A DNA stretch of 64,000 bases from an uncultured Microbacterium sp. (GTDB taxonomy: Bacteria; Actinomycetota; Actinomycetes; Actinomycetales; Microbacteriaceae), in contig NZ_CAMFHZ010000015.1 in assembly GCF_945952435.1 (NCBI RefSeq), positions 23,723 to 87,722 on the forward strand. Direction: 5' to 3'. A program made the translations under genes and the position numbers. The notes below the pieces were generated by a model. It made no database searches. It saw only the letters and a list, made by a program, of their open reading frames with translations, and was not told where the DNA came from. The stretch's first letter is position 1. Each line of letters opens with the position of its first letter. Positions 32,936-41,788 of this stretch are shown in pieces.

Positions 32936-34447
32936 ATGACGACGCCCGCCCTGATTCCCTCCCCTGCACGTCTGGCCGTGCGCGATTCGGCGCCGTTCGT
33001 GCTGAGCGCCGCGACGCCGCTCCGCGTGGCGGACCCCGATCTCCGCCGCGCGGCCGCGTCGGCGCTGCGCACGGCGACGGGGCTCGCCCTGGACGACGGC
33101 GAGCGGATCGACGAGGCCGACGGGCGCGGGATCGACGCACCGTCGATCGTCATCGAGATCACCGGCGCCGGCGTCTCCCCCGAGGGCTACACGCTCGACG
33201 TCGCCGCGGACGGGATCCGGATCGCCGCGCCCTCCGCGGCGGGCGCGTTCGCCGGCATCCAGACCCTCGCCCAACTCGCGGTCGCCGGCCTGGAGATCCC
33301 CGCCCTCGCGATCGAGGACGCGCCGCGCTTCGAATACCGCGGCGCGATGCTCGACGTCGCCCGGCACTTCTTCCCCGTCGAGGTCGTCGAACGGCTCGTC
33401 GAGCGCCTCGCCGCGCTCAAGATCAACCACCTGCACCTGCACCTCACCGACGACCAGGGGTGGCGCATCGAGGTCCCCGGACGGCCCGCGCTGACCGGGA
33501 TCGGGGCCGCCACGCAGGTCGGCGGATCCGCGGGCGGCTTCTACTCCGTCGAGGACTACCGCCGGATCGTCCGTCACGCCGAACGGCACTTCGTCACGAT
33601 CGTCCCGGAGATCGACATGCCCGGCCACACGCACGCCGCGCTCGTGGCGTACCCCGAACTCGCGCCGGAGGGCATCGTGACCGAGCCCTACACGGGCACG
33701 GACGTCGGATTCTCCACGCTGGACACCCGCAAGGAGGAGACCTTCGCGTTCGTCGATTCGATCATCGCGTTCCTCGCCGCGGAGACGCCGGGGCCGTTCC
33801 TCCACATCGGCGGGGACGAGGCCCGCAGCACCGAGAGGGCAGAGTTCGAGGCGTTCCTGGCGCGGGCCACGCGCCTCGTCGCGGCGCACGGGAAGACTCC
33901 GATCGTCTGGCACGAGGCCGGCGCGTGCGCAGACCTCGCGCCAGGGACGATCGGTCAGTACTGGGGCCGCAGCGATGCGCCGGACGAGGACGCGGATCCG
34001 ATCCGATCGATCGTCGACCAGGGCGGCCGCATGATCGCCTCGCCGGCCGACGCGGTCTACCTCGACATCAAGCCGACCCCTGACCACCCGATCGGTCTGA
34101 CCTGGTCCGCACCGTCGATCTCGCTCGAACAGGCGTACGCGTGGGAACCGGCTGCCCTCCTCCCCGGCATCCCCGAGGACGCGGTGGCCGGCGTCGAGGC
34201 GCCGCTGTGGACCGAGACGGTGGAGACCGAGGCGGACATCGAGGGCATGCTGTTCCCCCGGATGTTCGCGGTCGCAGAACGCGCCTGGGCGGTCGACGCA
34301 CCGGAGTGGCCGACCTTCGCCCGCCGCGTCGACGCCCTGCGTCCGCTGCTCGACCGGCTCGGCGTGCGTCCCGGCCCCGCGGGTCAGGGCATCGCCGCCC
34401 ACCCGGTCGACGGGGACCCCGCGACCCCGGCGCCCCTCCCGGCATAG
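32936..34447 (+). CDS. GH20 beta-N-acetylhexosaminidase
   Basis: A 503-residue cytoplasmic enzyme without a signal peptide. The N-terminal GH20b domain spans about 1-125. The barrel starts at APRFEYRGAMLDVARHFF; motifs include LHLHLTDDQGWRIE near 165, VPEIDMPGHTHAAL near 225, and the catalytic pair D294-E295 in HIGGDEA. WTETVETEADIEGMLFPRMFAVAERAW near the end is also conserved. It releases terminal GlcNAc, probably from chito-oligosaccharides or muropeptides, complementing the chitinase encoded at 17-18.7 kb. The next gene is a ROK regulator on the same strand. Confidence 0.94.
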   Translation: MTTPALIPSPARLAVRDSAPFVLSAATPLRVADPDLRRAAASALRTATGLALDDGERIDEADGRGIDAPSIVIEITGAGVSPEGYTLDVAADGIRIAAPSAAGAFAGIQTLAQLAVAGLEIPALAIEDAPRFEYRGAMLDVARHFFPVEVVERLVERLAALKINHLHLHLTDDQGWRIEVPGRPALTGIGAATQVGGSAGGFYSVEDYRRIVRHAERHFVTIVPEIDMPGHTHAALVAYPELAPEGIVTEPYTGTDVGFSTLDTRKEETFAFVDSIIAFLAAETPGPFLHIGGDEARSTERAEFEAFLARATRLVAAHGKTPIVWHEAGACADLAPGTIGQYWGRSDAPDEDADPIRSIVDQGGRMIASPADAVYLDIKPTPDHPIGLTWSAPSISLEQAYAWEPAALLPGIPEDAVAGVEAPLWTETVETEADIEGMLFPRMFAVAERAWAVDAPEWPTFARRVDALRPLLDRLGVRPGPAGQGIAAHPVDGDPATPAPLPA

Positions 34448-34562
34448 GACGTCCTCCCTGCGCCGCCGCGGGCTCGGGGCCGCTCCCGCCCTCAGCCGCT
34501 ATCGTCGACTCGGAAGCCGGATCCGTCCGGCATCGCGCGGCCCCGCGCGGGAGGGGAGCAGG

Positions 34563-35720
34563 ATGACCGGTGCCGACCGCCTGGGCGACCCTGGCCGCTC
34601 CGCGCTGCGTCGGCTGCGGACGACGCAGCGGATCGTCCCGCAGCAGGCCCGCGAGCAGAACAGGACCCTGCTGCTGCAGACGGTCTTCGCCGAGGGCCCC
34701 CTCAGTCGCGCCGAGCTCGCGCGCCGATCCGGGATCTCCGCGGTGAGCGTGTCGGATCTCGCGGGCGAGCTCGTCGAGAGCGGGCTGCTCGTCGAGACCG
34801 GCACGCAGCGCCACAGCGGCGCCGGCAAGCCCGCCGTGCTCCTCTCGGTGCGGGAGGACGCGTTCCGGATCGTCGCCCTCCACCTCTCCGACGCCGTGCG
34901 CTTCATCGGGGTCGTGACCGATCTGCGCGGAACGGTGCTGCATCGGGCGAGCGTCCCGATCGACGGGCGCGTCGGCGAGGAGGCGATCGAGGCGCTGCTC
35001 GGACTCGCGCAGCAGCTCGTCGACGCGGCCGAGGGGCCGGTGCTCGGGATCGGGATCGGCACGCCCGGCATCGTGGTCGACCGCCGGATCGTGCGTCGCG
35101 CGGACGTCCGCCGCTGGTTCGACCTCGACCTCGCCGCTCGCGTGACGGAGAGGCTGGGGCTGCCCGCGTACATCGAGAACGACGGCAACGCGGCGGCACT
35201 GGGGATGTACACCCACGATCCCGAGGGGCGTGCGTCGCTGCTCGGGATCCTGCTCACGTACGGAGTCGGCGCGGGGCTCATCGTCGGCGGGGCGCTGGTC
35301 GAGGGCGACCGGTTCGCGGCGGGGGAGATCGGGCACCTGTCCGTGCAGCCCGACGGTCCGCTGTGCGACTGCGGACGCCGCGGCTGCCTGCAGCGCCTCG
35401 TCGACACGGCGCGGGTGCGGGAACGGCTCGCGGCGGTCCCGGAGCAGGAGAGGGACGGCGTGCTCGCGGAGGCCGGAGCGGTCCTGGGCACCGCGATCGC
35501 GCCCATGCTCGCCGTCACCGGCGTGGGATCCGTCTTCGTGTCGGGGCCCGACGACGTCGTGACCGGGACCTTCCTCGGCGCGTGCCGCGACGCCGTGCGG
35601 GCGCGGGTGCAACCGAGCGGGGAGGACGAGCTCGTGGTCGAGGCGGTGCACGACATCGAGGATCTGGTGCTCGTGGGCGTCTCCGCGCTCGTGCTCGAGG
35701 CGCGCCTGGGCCTGGCCTGA
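34563..35720 (+). CDS. ROK-family transcriptional regulator (NagC/XylR type)
   Basis: A 385-residue protein with a winged helix at about 35-95 (LLLQTVFAEGPLSRAELARRSGISAVSVSDL) and a ROK sugar-binding domain at 100-385. Visible are VLGIGIGTPGIV, AYIENDGNAAALG, GVGAGLIVGGALVEG, and the zinc motif CDCGRRGC following GEIGHL. In this group the protein senses a sugar or sugar phosphate and represses its catabolic genes; next to GH20 the effector may be GlcNAc-derived. The Shine-Dalgarno GAGGGGAG precedes the ATG. Confidence 0.9.
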   Translation: MTGADRLGDPGRSALRRLRTTQRIVPQQAREQNRTLLLQTVFAEGPLSRAELARRSGISAVSVSDLAGELVESGLLVETGTQRHSGAGKPAVLLSVREDAFRIVALHLSDAVRFIGVVTDLRGTVLHRASVPIDGRVGEEAIEALLGLAQQLVDAAEGPVLGIGIGTPGIVVDRRIVRRADVRRWFDLDLAARVTERLGLPAYIENDGNAAALGMYTHDPEGRASLLGILLTYGVGAGLIVGGALVEGDRFAAGEIGHLSVQPDGPLCDCGRRGCLQRLVDTARVRERLAAVPEQERDGVLAEAGAVLGTAIAPMLAVTGVGSVFVSGPDDVVTGTFLGACRDAVRARVQPSGEDELVVEAVHDIEDLVLVGVSALVLEARLGLA

Positions 35721-35728
35721 TGTCTGTC

Positions 35729-36000
35729 GGGTTCGTTGAGCGAGCCCGGCCGGAGCCCGAGCGAGACGAAACGGTGTGTGCGGGGTGGGGGCGTTTCGTC
35801 TTCGTCGCCGGCGGCGTCGTCGCTCAACGACCACCGGGTGGTGCGCTTTGGGGGTCGTTGAGCGAGCGGAGTGAGACGAAACGGGGTTTGCGGGGTGGGG
35901 GCGTTTCGTCTTCGTCGCCGGCGGCGTCGTCGCTCAACGACCACCGGGTGGTGCGCTTTGGGGGTCGTTGAGCGAGCGGAGCGAGACGAAACGGGGTCCC
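35729..36000. repeat. 110-bp tandem repeat with internal inverted arms (intergenic, ROK-recQ)
   Basis: The 349-bp gap between the ROK gene and recQ has no gene. A unit of 110 bp is repeated almost perfectly (35781 onward equals 35891 onward over about 100 bp, with one T/C change in GAGTGAGAC versus GAGCGAGAC), and a partial diverged copy precedes it. Each unit has a dyad: CGCTCAACGACC (35821-35832) pairs with GGTCGTTGAGCG (35853-35864), and GTTTCGTC pairs with GACGAAAC outside it. A degenerate copy at 11142-11188 shows that it is a dispersed family. Its role may be transcription termination or simply genomic repeat proliferation. Confidence 0.85.
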
Positions 36001-36069
36001 GGATTGCGGCGACGTCGCCCGTCGACCTCGGCGGACCCTGACGTCCGTGGCCCTCGTTACGCTGGAGAC

Positions 36070-38088
36070 ATGCCCGTGAACGATCCGCAGGACCCGTACG
36101 CGGATCTGCCCTGGGCGGATGCGCCGCTCGACGGGGCCTACGCCGACGAACCCTGGGACGCCCCGCCGCCCGAGGAGGGCGAGTGGGCGGGCACCCCCGG
36201 CGCCGTGCCCCAGGGCAGCTTTCCCGCTCCGGCCGCGTCGGCCCTCCCGCAGGCCCCCGCGCCCTCCCGCTTCGCGACGCCGATCGACGCGCTGCGCACC
36301 GTCTACGGCTATGACGCGTTCCGTGGCGACCAGGCGGCCATCATCGACCAGGTCGTGGCGGGCGGCGACGCGGTCGTGCTCATGCCCACCGGTGGCGGCA
36401 AGAGCATCTGCTACCAGATCCCCGCACTCGTCCGCGAAGGCACGGGGCTCGTGGTCAGCCCGCTCATCGCGCTCATGCACGACCAGGTCGACGCCCTGCG
36501 CGCCAACGGCGTGCGCGCCGCGTACCTGAACTCCACGCAGACCGCGGCGGACCGGGCCGAGGTCGAGCGCGCCTACCTCCGAGGCGAGCTGGATCTGCTC
36601 TACGTCGCGCCGGAACGGCTCTCGAACGCGCAGACCCTCGCGCTCCTGCAGCGCGGGTCGCTCAGCGTGATCGCGATCGACGAGGCCCACTGCGTTTCGC
36701 AGTGGGGGCACGACTTCCGGCCGGACTACCTCGCGCTCGGCGGCCTCGCGGAGCGGTTCCCCGGCGTTCCGCGGATCGCTCTCACCGCCACCGCGACGAG
36801 CCAGACGCACCGCGAGATCACCGAGCGACTGCACCTCCCGAACGCAGAGCACTTCGTCGCGAGCTTCGACCGCCCCAACATCCAGTACCGCATCGACCCC
36901 AAGGTCGACGTCCGCAGCCAGTTGGTGGCCTTCATCCGCAGCCAGCCGGAGGGATCCGCGGGAATCGTCTATGCGCTCAGCCGTTCCTCGGTCGAGCAGA
37001 CCGCCGAGTATCTGCGGAAGCAGGGATTCGACGCGATTCCCTATCATGCGGGTCTCGATGCGGCCACGCGCGCGGCCCACCAGTCGCGCTTCCTCCGCGA
37101 GGACGGCGTCGTGGTCGTCGCCACGATCGCGTTCGGGATGGGGATCGACAAGCCCGACGTGCGCTTCGTCGCGCACGTCGACCTGCCGAAGTCGGTCGAG
37201 GGGTACTACCAGGAGACCGGTCGCGCCGGTCGTGACGGCGAGCCCTCCGTGGTGTGGATGGCGTACGGCCTGGGCGACGTGGTGCAGCAGCGCCGGTTCA
37301 TCCAGCAGGGCGACGGCGACCGGCAGATCAAGCAGCGGCAGAACCAGCACCTCGACGCGATGCTCGCGCTGTGCGAGACGGTCGACTGCCGTCGGCAGAA
37401 CCTGCTCGGCTACTTCGGGCAGGGTGCGGAACCGTGCGGCAACTGCGACACGTGCCTCACCCCGCCGGAGGGCTGGGACGGACTGATCCCGGCCCAGAAG
37501 CTCCTCTCTACGATCGTGCGGTTGCAGCGCGAGCGGCGGCAGTCGTTCGGCGCAGGGCACCTCGTCGACATCCTCCGGGGTGCGTCGACGGAGAAGATCC
37601 GCAAGTTCCGCCACGACGAGCTCGCGACCTACGGGATCGGATCCGACCTCACGGATGCGCAATGGCGTTCGGTCGTGCGGCAGCTGCTCGCCCAGGGCCT
37701 CATGCAGGCGCAGGGGGAGTACGGGACGCTCGCGGTGAACGAGGCGAGCGCCGGGGTGCTCTCCGGGACCACTCCGGTGAGGCTGCGCCACGACGTGGTC
37801 ACCCGAGCCGGCGCATCGGGCTCGGGCCGCTCCGCGAAGCGCGCAGCCGCGGAGGCGCTGGACGAGGGCGATCGCGGACTCTTCGAGGCCCTCCGCGCCT
37901 GGCGCGCGCAGACCGCGCGCGAGCAGGGTGTGCCGGCGTACGTCGTGTTCGGTGACGCGACACTGCGTGCGCTCGCCGAGCACCGGCCGTCCCGGGCGGA
38001 GGATCTCGTCGGCATCAGCGGCATCGGCGAGAAGAAGCGCGAGGCCTACGGCGAGGCCGTGCTCGAGGTCATCGCAGCCGAGCACTGA
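36070..38088 (+). CDS. recQ: ATP-dependent DNA helicase RecQ
   Basis: A 672-residue RecQ. The first 75 residues are an acidic Pro/Ala-rich extension. Helicase motifs: [12 protein letters not shown], Walker [77 protein letters not shown] and [10 protein letters not shown]. The RQC zinc site [16 protein letters not shown] with CGNCDTC follows near 445-470, then a winged helix, and an HRDC domain at the C-terminus ([25 protein letters not shown] to [11 protein letters not shown]). It unwinds DNA in recombination repair. GGAG lies close to the ATG at 36070. Confidence 0.95.
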   Translation: MPVNDPQDPYADLPWADAPLDGAYADEPWDAPPPEEGEWAGTPGAVPQGSFPAPAASALPQAPAPSRFATPIDALRTVYGYDAFRGDQAAIIDQVVAGGDAVVLMPTGGGKSICYQIPALVREGTGLVVSPLIALMHDQVDALRANGVRAAYLNSTQTAADRAEVERAYLRGELDLLYVAPERLSNAQTLALLQRGSLSVIAIDEAHCVSQWGHDFRPDYLALGGLAERFPGVPRIALTATATSQTHREITERLHLPNAEHFVASFDRPNIQYRIDPKVDVRSQLVAFIRSQPEGSAGIVYALSRSSVEQTAEYLRKQGFDAIPYHAGLDAATRAAHQSRFLREDGVVVVATIAFGMGIDKPDVRFVAHVDLPKSVEGYYQETGRAGRDGEPSVVWMAYGLGDVVQQRRFIQQGDGDRQIKQRQNQHLDAMLALCETVDCRRQNLLGYFGQGAEPCGNCDTCLTPPEGWDGLIPAQKLLSTIVRLQRERRQSFGAGHLVDILRGASTEKIRKFRHDELATYGIGSDLTDAQWRSVVRQLLAQGLMQAQGEYGTLAVNEASAGVLSGTTPVRLRHDVVTRAGASGSGRSAKRAAAEALDEGDRGLFEALRAWRAQTAREQGVPAYVVFGDATLRALAEHRPSRAEDLVGISGIGEKKREAYGEAVLEVIAAEH

Positions 38089-38285
38089 GCGCGTCGTCCG
38101 CCGCGCGCGTGGCGTGCCACGATTCCGGGCGGTGCTCGGCCGGACGAGGGCGCTCCTGTGGGGACGCCACAATCGGCGGGAGCACCGTCGCCGCAGCGTC
38201 TTGGGTCGATCCCACAGTCGACTTCGTCGTGCGTTGTGCGAGACCTACCATCGAAGTGCCCCGATGACCTCACGAGAGGATCCCC

Positions 38286-40355
38286 ATGGTCGACGCCGCC
38301 GTCCGGACGAACTCCGCGAAAACCCCGCACACCGACACCCCCTCGGCGCCGCGCATCGACGTCGACGCGGTGGGCGATCTGCTGCTCGGCACCTGGGCCG
38401 ACACCCGCCGCGAGGCCCGCGAGATGATCAAGGACCCGGCGTTCTGGCGCGACGATGCGCTCGGCAAGGACGAGCACCGCGAGCGCGTGCTGAGCCAGAT
38501 GCACCTGCTCGTCCAGAACAAGGCCGTGCACCGCGCCTTCCCCAAGCGCCTCGGCGGCGAGGAGAACAACGGCGGCAACATCGCCGGGTTCGAGGAGCTC
38601 GTCGCGGCCGACCCCAGCCTGCAGATCAAGTCGGGCGTGCAGTGGGGGCTGTTCGGCTCCGCCGTGCTGCAGCTCGGCACCACGGAGCACCACGACCGGT
38701 GGCTGCCGGGCATCATGAGCCTGGAGATCCCCGGGGCCTTCGCGATGACCGAGATCGGGCACGGATCCGACGTCGCCGCGATCGGCACCACCGCGACGTA
38801 CGACCCCGAGGCCGAGGAATTCGTGATCAACACGCCGTTCCGTGCGGCGACGAAGGAGTACCTCGGCAACGCCGCTCTGCACGGCGTCGCCGCGACCGTG
38901 TTCGCGCAGCTCATCACGAACGGCGTGAACCACGGCGTGCACTGCTTCTACGTGCCGCTGCGTGGCGAGGACGGCGTGGACCTGCCCGGCATCGGCCGGG
39001 AGGACGACGGGCTCAAGGGCGGCCTGAACGGCATCGACAACGGCCGGCTCAGCTTCGACCACGTGCGCATCCCCCGCACGAACCTGCTCAACCGCTACGG
39101 CGACGTCGCGGCGGACGGAACCTACTCGAGCGAGATCGACAGCCCCGGCCGCCGCTTCTTCACGATGCTCGGCACGCTCGTCCAGGGGCGCGTCTCCCTC
39201 GACGGCGCCGCCTCCTGGGCGTCCGCACTGGGGCTCTACATCGCGATCACCTACGCGTCGCAGCGTCGGCAGTTCGCCGGTGCCGACGGATCCGAGACCA
39301 CCCTGCTCGACTACGGCAAGCACCAGCGGCGCCTGCTCCCGCGGCTCGCGACGACATACGCGCAGCTGTTCGCGCATGACGAGTTCCTGAAGAAGTTCGA
39401 CGGCGTCTTCTCCGGCGCGACCGACACCCCGCAGGATCGCGAGGACCTGGAGACGCTCGCCGCCGCTCTCAAGCCGCTGTCGACCTGGCACGCGCTGGAC
39501 ACGTTGCAGGAGTGCCGCGAGGCGTGCGGCGGATCCGGCTTCATGTTCGAGAACCGCTTCGTGGGCCTCCGGGCCGACCTCGACGTCTACGTGACCTTCG
39601 AGGGCGACAACAACGTGCTGCTGCAGCTCGTCGGCAAGCGGCTGCTGACCGACTACGCGCGGCAGTTCACGGGCAAGGACGCCGCGGCGCTCGCGAAGTA
39701 CGCCGTCGGGCAGACCGCGGAGCGGGTGTTCCACGGAGCAGGGCTGCGCCAGTTCGGCCAGGCGGTCGCGGATCTCGGATCCACCGCGCGCTCGGTCGAG
39801 AACGGACTGCGCGCCGAGCAGCAGCAGGAGCTGCTCACCGACCGGGTGCAGCAGATGGTCGCCGACATCGCCGGGCGTCTGCGCGCCGGCGGCAAGGACA
39901 AGGAGCTCGGCGCCCGCCTCTTCAACGAGAACCAGGCAGAGCTCATCGAGGCGGCTCGCGCGCACGGGGAGCTGCTGCAGTGGGAGGCGTTCACGGAGGC
40001 GCTGAACCGGGTGACCGACGACGAGAGCCGCACGGTGCTCACCTGGCTCCGCGACCTCTTCGGATTGCAGCTCATCGAGAAGCACCTCGCCTGGTACCTC
40101 ATCAACGGGCGGCTGTCCGCGCAGCGCGCGGCATCCGTCTCGCGCTACATCGACCGGCTTTGCGCGCGGCTGCGCCCGCACGCAATCGACCTCGTGGACG
40201 CGTTCGGCTATGAGCCGGAGCACGTACGTGCGCCGATCGCCTCCGGCGCGGAGCGGATCCGTCAGGACGAGGCCCGTGCCTACTACGACGAGCTCCGCGC
40301 GTCCGGCCAGGCGCCGGTGGACGAGAAGGCCCTGAAGAAGGCCCGACAGCTCTAG
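38286..40355 (+). CDS. Acyl-CoA oxidase
   Basis: A 689-residue protein with the peroxisomal-type acyl-CoA oxidase layout: FPKRLGGEENNGGNI, AFAMTEIGHGSDVAAIGTTATYD (FAD region), GLNGIDNGRLSFDHVRIPR, and the catalytic Glu in VTFEGDNNVLLQLVGK, followed by the C-terminal helical domain. It oxidises acyl-CoA to trans-2-enoyl-CoA with O2, giving peroxide. A 197-bp intergenic gap precedes it with no recognised gene; Shine-Dalgarno AGAGGA. It complements the dehydrogenase encoded at 24.5 kb but is not in an operon with it. Confidence 0.93.
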   Translation: MVDAAVRTNSAKTPHTDTPSAPRIDVDAVGDLLLGTWADTRREAREMIKDPAFWRDDALGKDEHRERVLSQMHLLVQNKAVHRAFPKRLGGEENNGGNIAGFEELVAADPSLQIKSGVQWGLFGSAVLQLGTTEHHDRWLPGIMSLEIPGAFAMTEIGHGSDVAAIGTTATYDPEAEEFVINTPFRAATKEYLGNAALHGVAATVFAQLITNGVNHGVHCFYVPLRGEDGVDLPGIGREDDGLKGGLNGIDNGRLSFDHVRIPRTNLLNRYGDVAADGTYSSEIDSPGRRFFTMLGTLVQGRVSLDGAASWASALGLYIAITYASQRRQFAGADGSETTLLDYGKHQRRLLPRLATTYAQLFAHDEFLKKFDGVFSGATDTPQDREDLETLAAALKPLSTWHALDTLQECREACGGSGFMFENRFVGLRADLDVYVTFEGDNNVLLQLVGKRLLTDYARQFTGKDAAALAKYAVGQTAERVFHGAGLRQFGQAVADLGSTARSVENGLRAEQQQELLTDRVQQMVADIAGRLRAGGKDKELGARLFNENQAELIEAARAHGELLQWEAFTEALNRVTDDESRTVLTWLRDLFGLQLIEKHLAWYLINGRLSAQRAASVSRYIDRLCARLRPHAIDLVDAFGYEPEHVRAPIASGAERIRQDEARAYYDELRASGQAPVDEKALKKARQL

Positions 40356-40369
40356 CCGGACGAGCGCCG

Positions 40370-40406
40370 CCGATGCGCCGTTCTGCCCGGACGGCACGCG
40401 CATCGG
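40370..40406 (+). terminator. Terminator-like hairpin after acyl-CoA oxidase
   Basis: CCGATGCGC (40370-40378) and GCGCATCGG (40398-40406) form a perfect 9-bp stem. Confidence 0.55.
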
Positions 40407-40443
40407 GCGGGCGATGTCGGTGCGCTCGCCTAGCCTGGTCCTC

Positions 40444-41013
40444 ATGACCATTCCTTCCTCCGTCGACGACCGCGTGCGCTGCGCCTGGGCGGGTGAGGAT
40501 CCGGAGTACCGCCGCTATCACGACGAGGAGTGGGGCAGGCCTCTGCACGGCGACCGTGCGCTGTTCGAGAAGATGGCGCTCGAGGGATTCCAGGCCGGCC
40601 TCAGCTGGATCACGATCCTGCGCAAGCGCCCGCGCTTCCGCGCGGTCTTCTCGGGGTTCGAGCCCGCCGCCGTCGCGTCGTTCGGGGAGGACGACGTGGA
40701 TCGCCTCCTCGCCGATCCGGGGATCGTGCGCAATCGCGCGAAGATCGAGGCGACCATCGGCAACGCCCGTATCGTGCAGGGGATGGCACCCGGCGAACTG
40801 GACGCGCTCATGTGGTCGTTCGCGCCGACGGACCGCTCGCCCCGGCCACGGAGCATGGCGGACGTGCCCGCCGTCACCGCTGAATCCCAGGCCCTGAGCA
40901 AGGCCCTGCGTGCGCGAGGGTTCCGCTTCGTCGGCCCCACGACGATGTACGCCCTCATGCAGTCCGCGGGCATGGTCGACGACCACCTCGAGGGGTGCTG
41001 GCGCGCGGAATGA
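40444..41013 (+). CDS. tag: DNA-3-methyladenine glycosylase I
   Basis: A 189-residue enzyme that excises 3-methyladenine from alkylated DNA. The family's structural zinc ligands are all present: C13 (RCAWAG), H26 (RYHDEEWG), H181 and C185 (VDDHLEGC). The helix-hairpin-helix-like core carries LFEKMALEGFQAGLSWITILRKR with the recognition Glu, and FRFVGPTTMYALMQSAGM near the end. The ATG at 40444 gives the normal family length. It is monocistronic and convergent with the next gene. Confidence 0.95.
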   Translation: MTIPSSVDDRVRCAWAGEDPEYRRYHDEEWGRPLHGDRALFEKMALEGFQAGLSWITILRKRPRFRAVFSGFEPAAVASFGEDDVDRLLADPGIVRNRAKIEATIGNARIVQGMAPGELDALMWSFAPTDRSPRPRSMADVPAVTAESQALSKALRARGFRFVGPTTMYALMQSAGMVDDHLEGCWRAE

Positions 41014-41051
41014 GCCGCCGCGGCGGTCCGCCAACCGGCGGTCCGCGGCTC
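41012..41051. terminator. Bidirectional terminator-like hairpin
   Basis: GAGCCGC (41012-41018) and GCGGCTC (41045-41051), with an inner CCGCC-AACC-GGCGG, form a compact hairpin between the convergent tag and membrane-protein genes. Confidence 0.6.
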
Positions 41052-41577
41052 AGTCCACCGGCTCGCCCTCCGGCTTGCGGAACGCCTGACGCATGTGGTC
41101 GCTTGTGAGGAAGTCGGCGATGCCGATCATGATCAGGCTGAACACGATCTGCTCGGTCACCATCCAGGCGGGGTAGAGCCCGGGGATCGCGGCCATCACG
41201 AGCGTGATGACGGGGAAGATCTGCGCGAACAGCCGCAGCCGCTGGTAGGCCCAGCGCCAGCCGAGGGCCGCTCGCCAGGCGAAGTAGAACAGCGTCGCCG
41301 TCATGGCGAGCACGATGAGCGCGCGCATCCACACGGCGAACGGCACGGCGGCGATCGAGCGCGCCTGCAACGCGAGCACGACCGCGACGACGACGGCGGC
41401 GACGCCGATCACGAGCTCCAGAGCGAGCAGCCAGAACGTCCAGCGGAAGGCGCGCAGGGTGCGTGGGTGATCGCGGTCCGCCTCCGCGATCTTCTCGTGC
41501 GCGTGACGACCTCCGGCGATCCGATCGAGGCGCAGCAGGAAGGGCTCGACGCGACGCAGTACGGGGTCGAGGAACAT
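41050..41577 (-). CDS. Hypothetical four-helix membrane protein
   Basis: A 175-residue protein not assigned to a family. It has four hydrophobic segments at about 47-70 (WTFWLLALELVIGVAAVVVAVVLAL), 82-100 (WMRALIVLAMTATLFYFAW), 115-135 (LFAQIFPVITLVMAAIPGLY) and 140-158 (VTEQIVFSLIMIGIADFL). The charged N-terminus contains HAHEKIAEADRDHPRTLRAFR. No catalytic motif is visible. The 211 bp between it and the next operon hold the first of three shared palindromes, so it is transcribed divergently from the envelope locus and may or may not belong to it. Confidence 0.65.
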   Translation of the reverse strand: MFLDPVLRRVEPFLLRLDRIAGGRHAHEKIAEADRDHPRTLRAFRWTFWLLALELVIGVAAVVVAVVLALQARSIAAVPFAVWMRALIVLAMTATLFYFAWRAALGWRWAYQRLRLFAQIFPVITLVMAAIPGLYPAWMVTEQIVFSLIMIGIADFLTSDHMRQAFRKPEGEPVD

Positions 41578-41679
41578 GCCTCGAGCCTATGCGGCGCAGA
41601 CCGAGCGGGGTGCCGCCGTCTCCGGAAATCGATCGAAGGGTGGAGCGCAACCACCCGACGACCTGCGGATGGCCGCCGC

Positions 41680-41726
41680 GATGGGCAGATCTGCCCATCG
41701 CGACTCCCAGGCGGTCCGCTTACACT
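41680..41726 (+). promoter_or_regulatory. Shared palindrome site 1 plus -10, promoter of the FN3/MoxR/FHA operon
   Basis: GATGGGCAGATCTGCCCATC (41680-41699) is a perfect 20-bp palindrome. After a 21-bp gap lies TACACT (41721-41726), a good -10. The expected transcript would start about 55 nt before the GTG at 41789. The same frame is found at 58661 and 63609. Confidence 0.65.
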
Positions 41727-41788
41727 CTTACAGTCCCCTGGATGTCTGCCATGGGACGCCTGGGTGCGGTGTGCAGGGGGGATTGCTC

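Noticed and set aside
35729..36000. CRISPR-like repeat array
   Set aside because: Only two long tandem units exist with no spacers of regular size, and no cas genes are present.
38150..38220. TGTGG-N5-CCACA dyad before acyl-CoA oxidase as an operator
   Set aside because: The arms are only 5 bp and do not recur at the acyl-CoA dehydrogenase promoter, so chance is likely.
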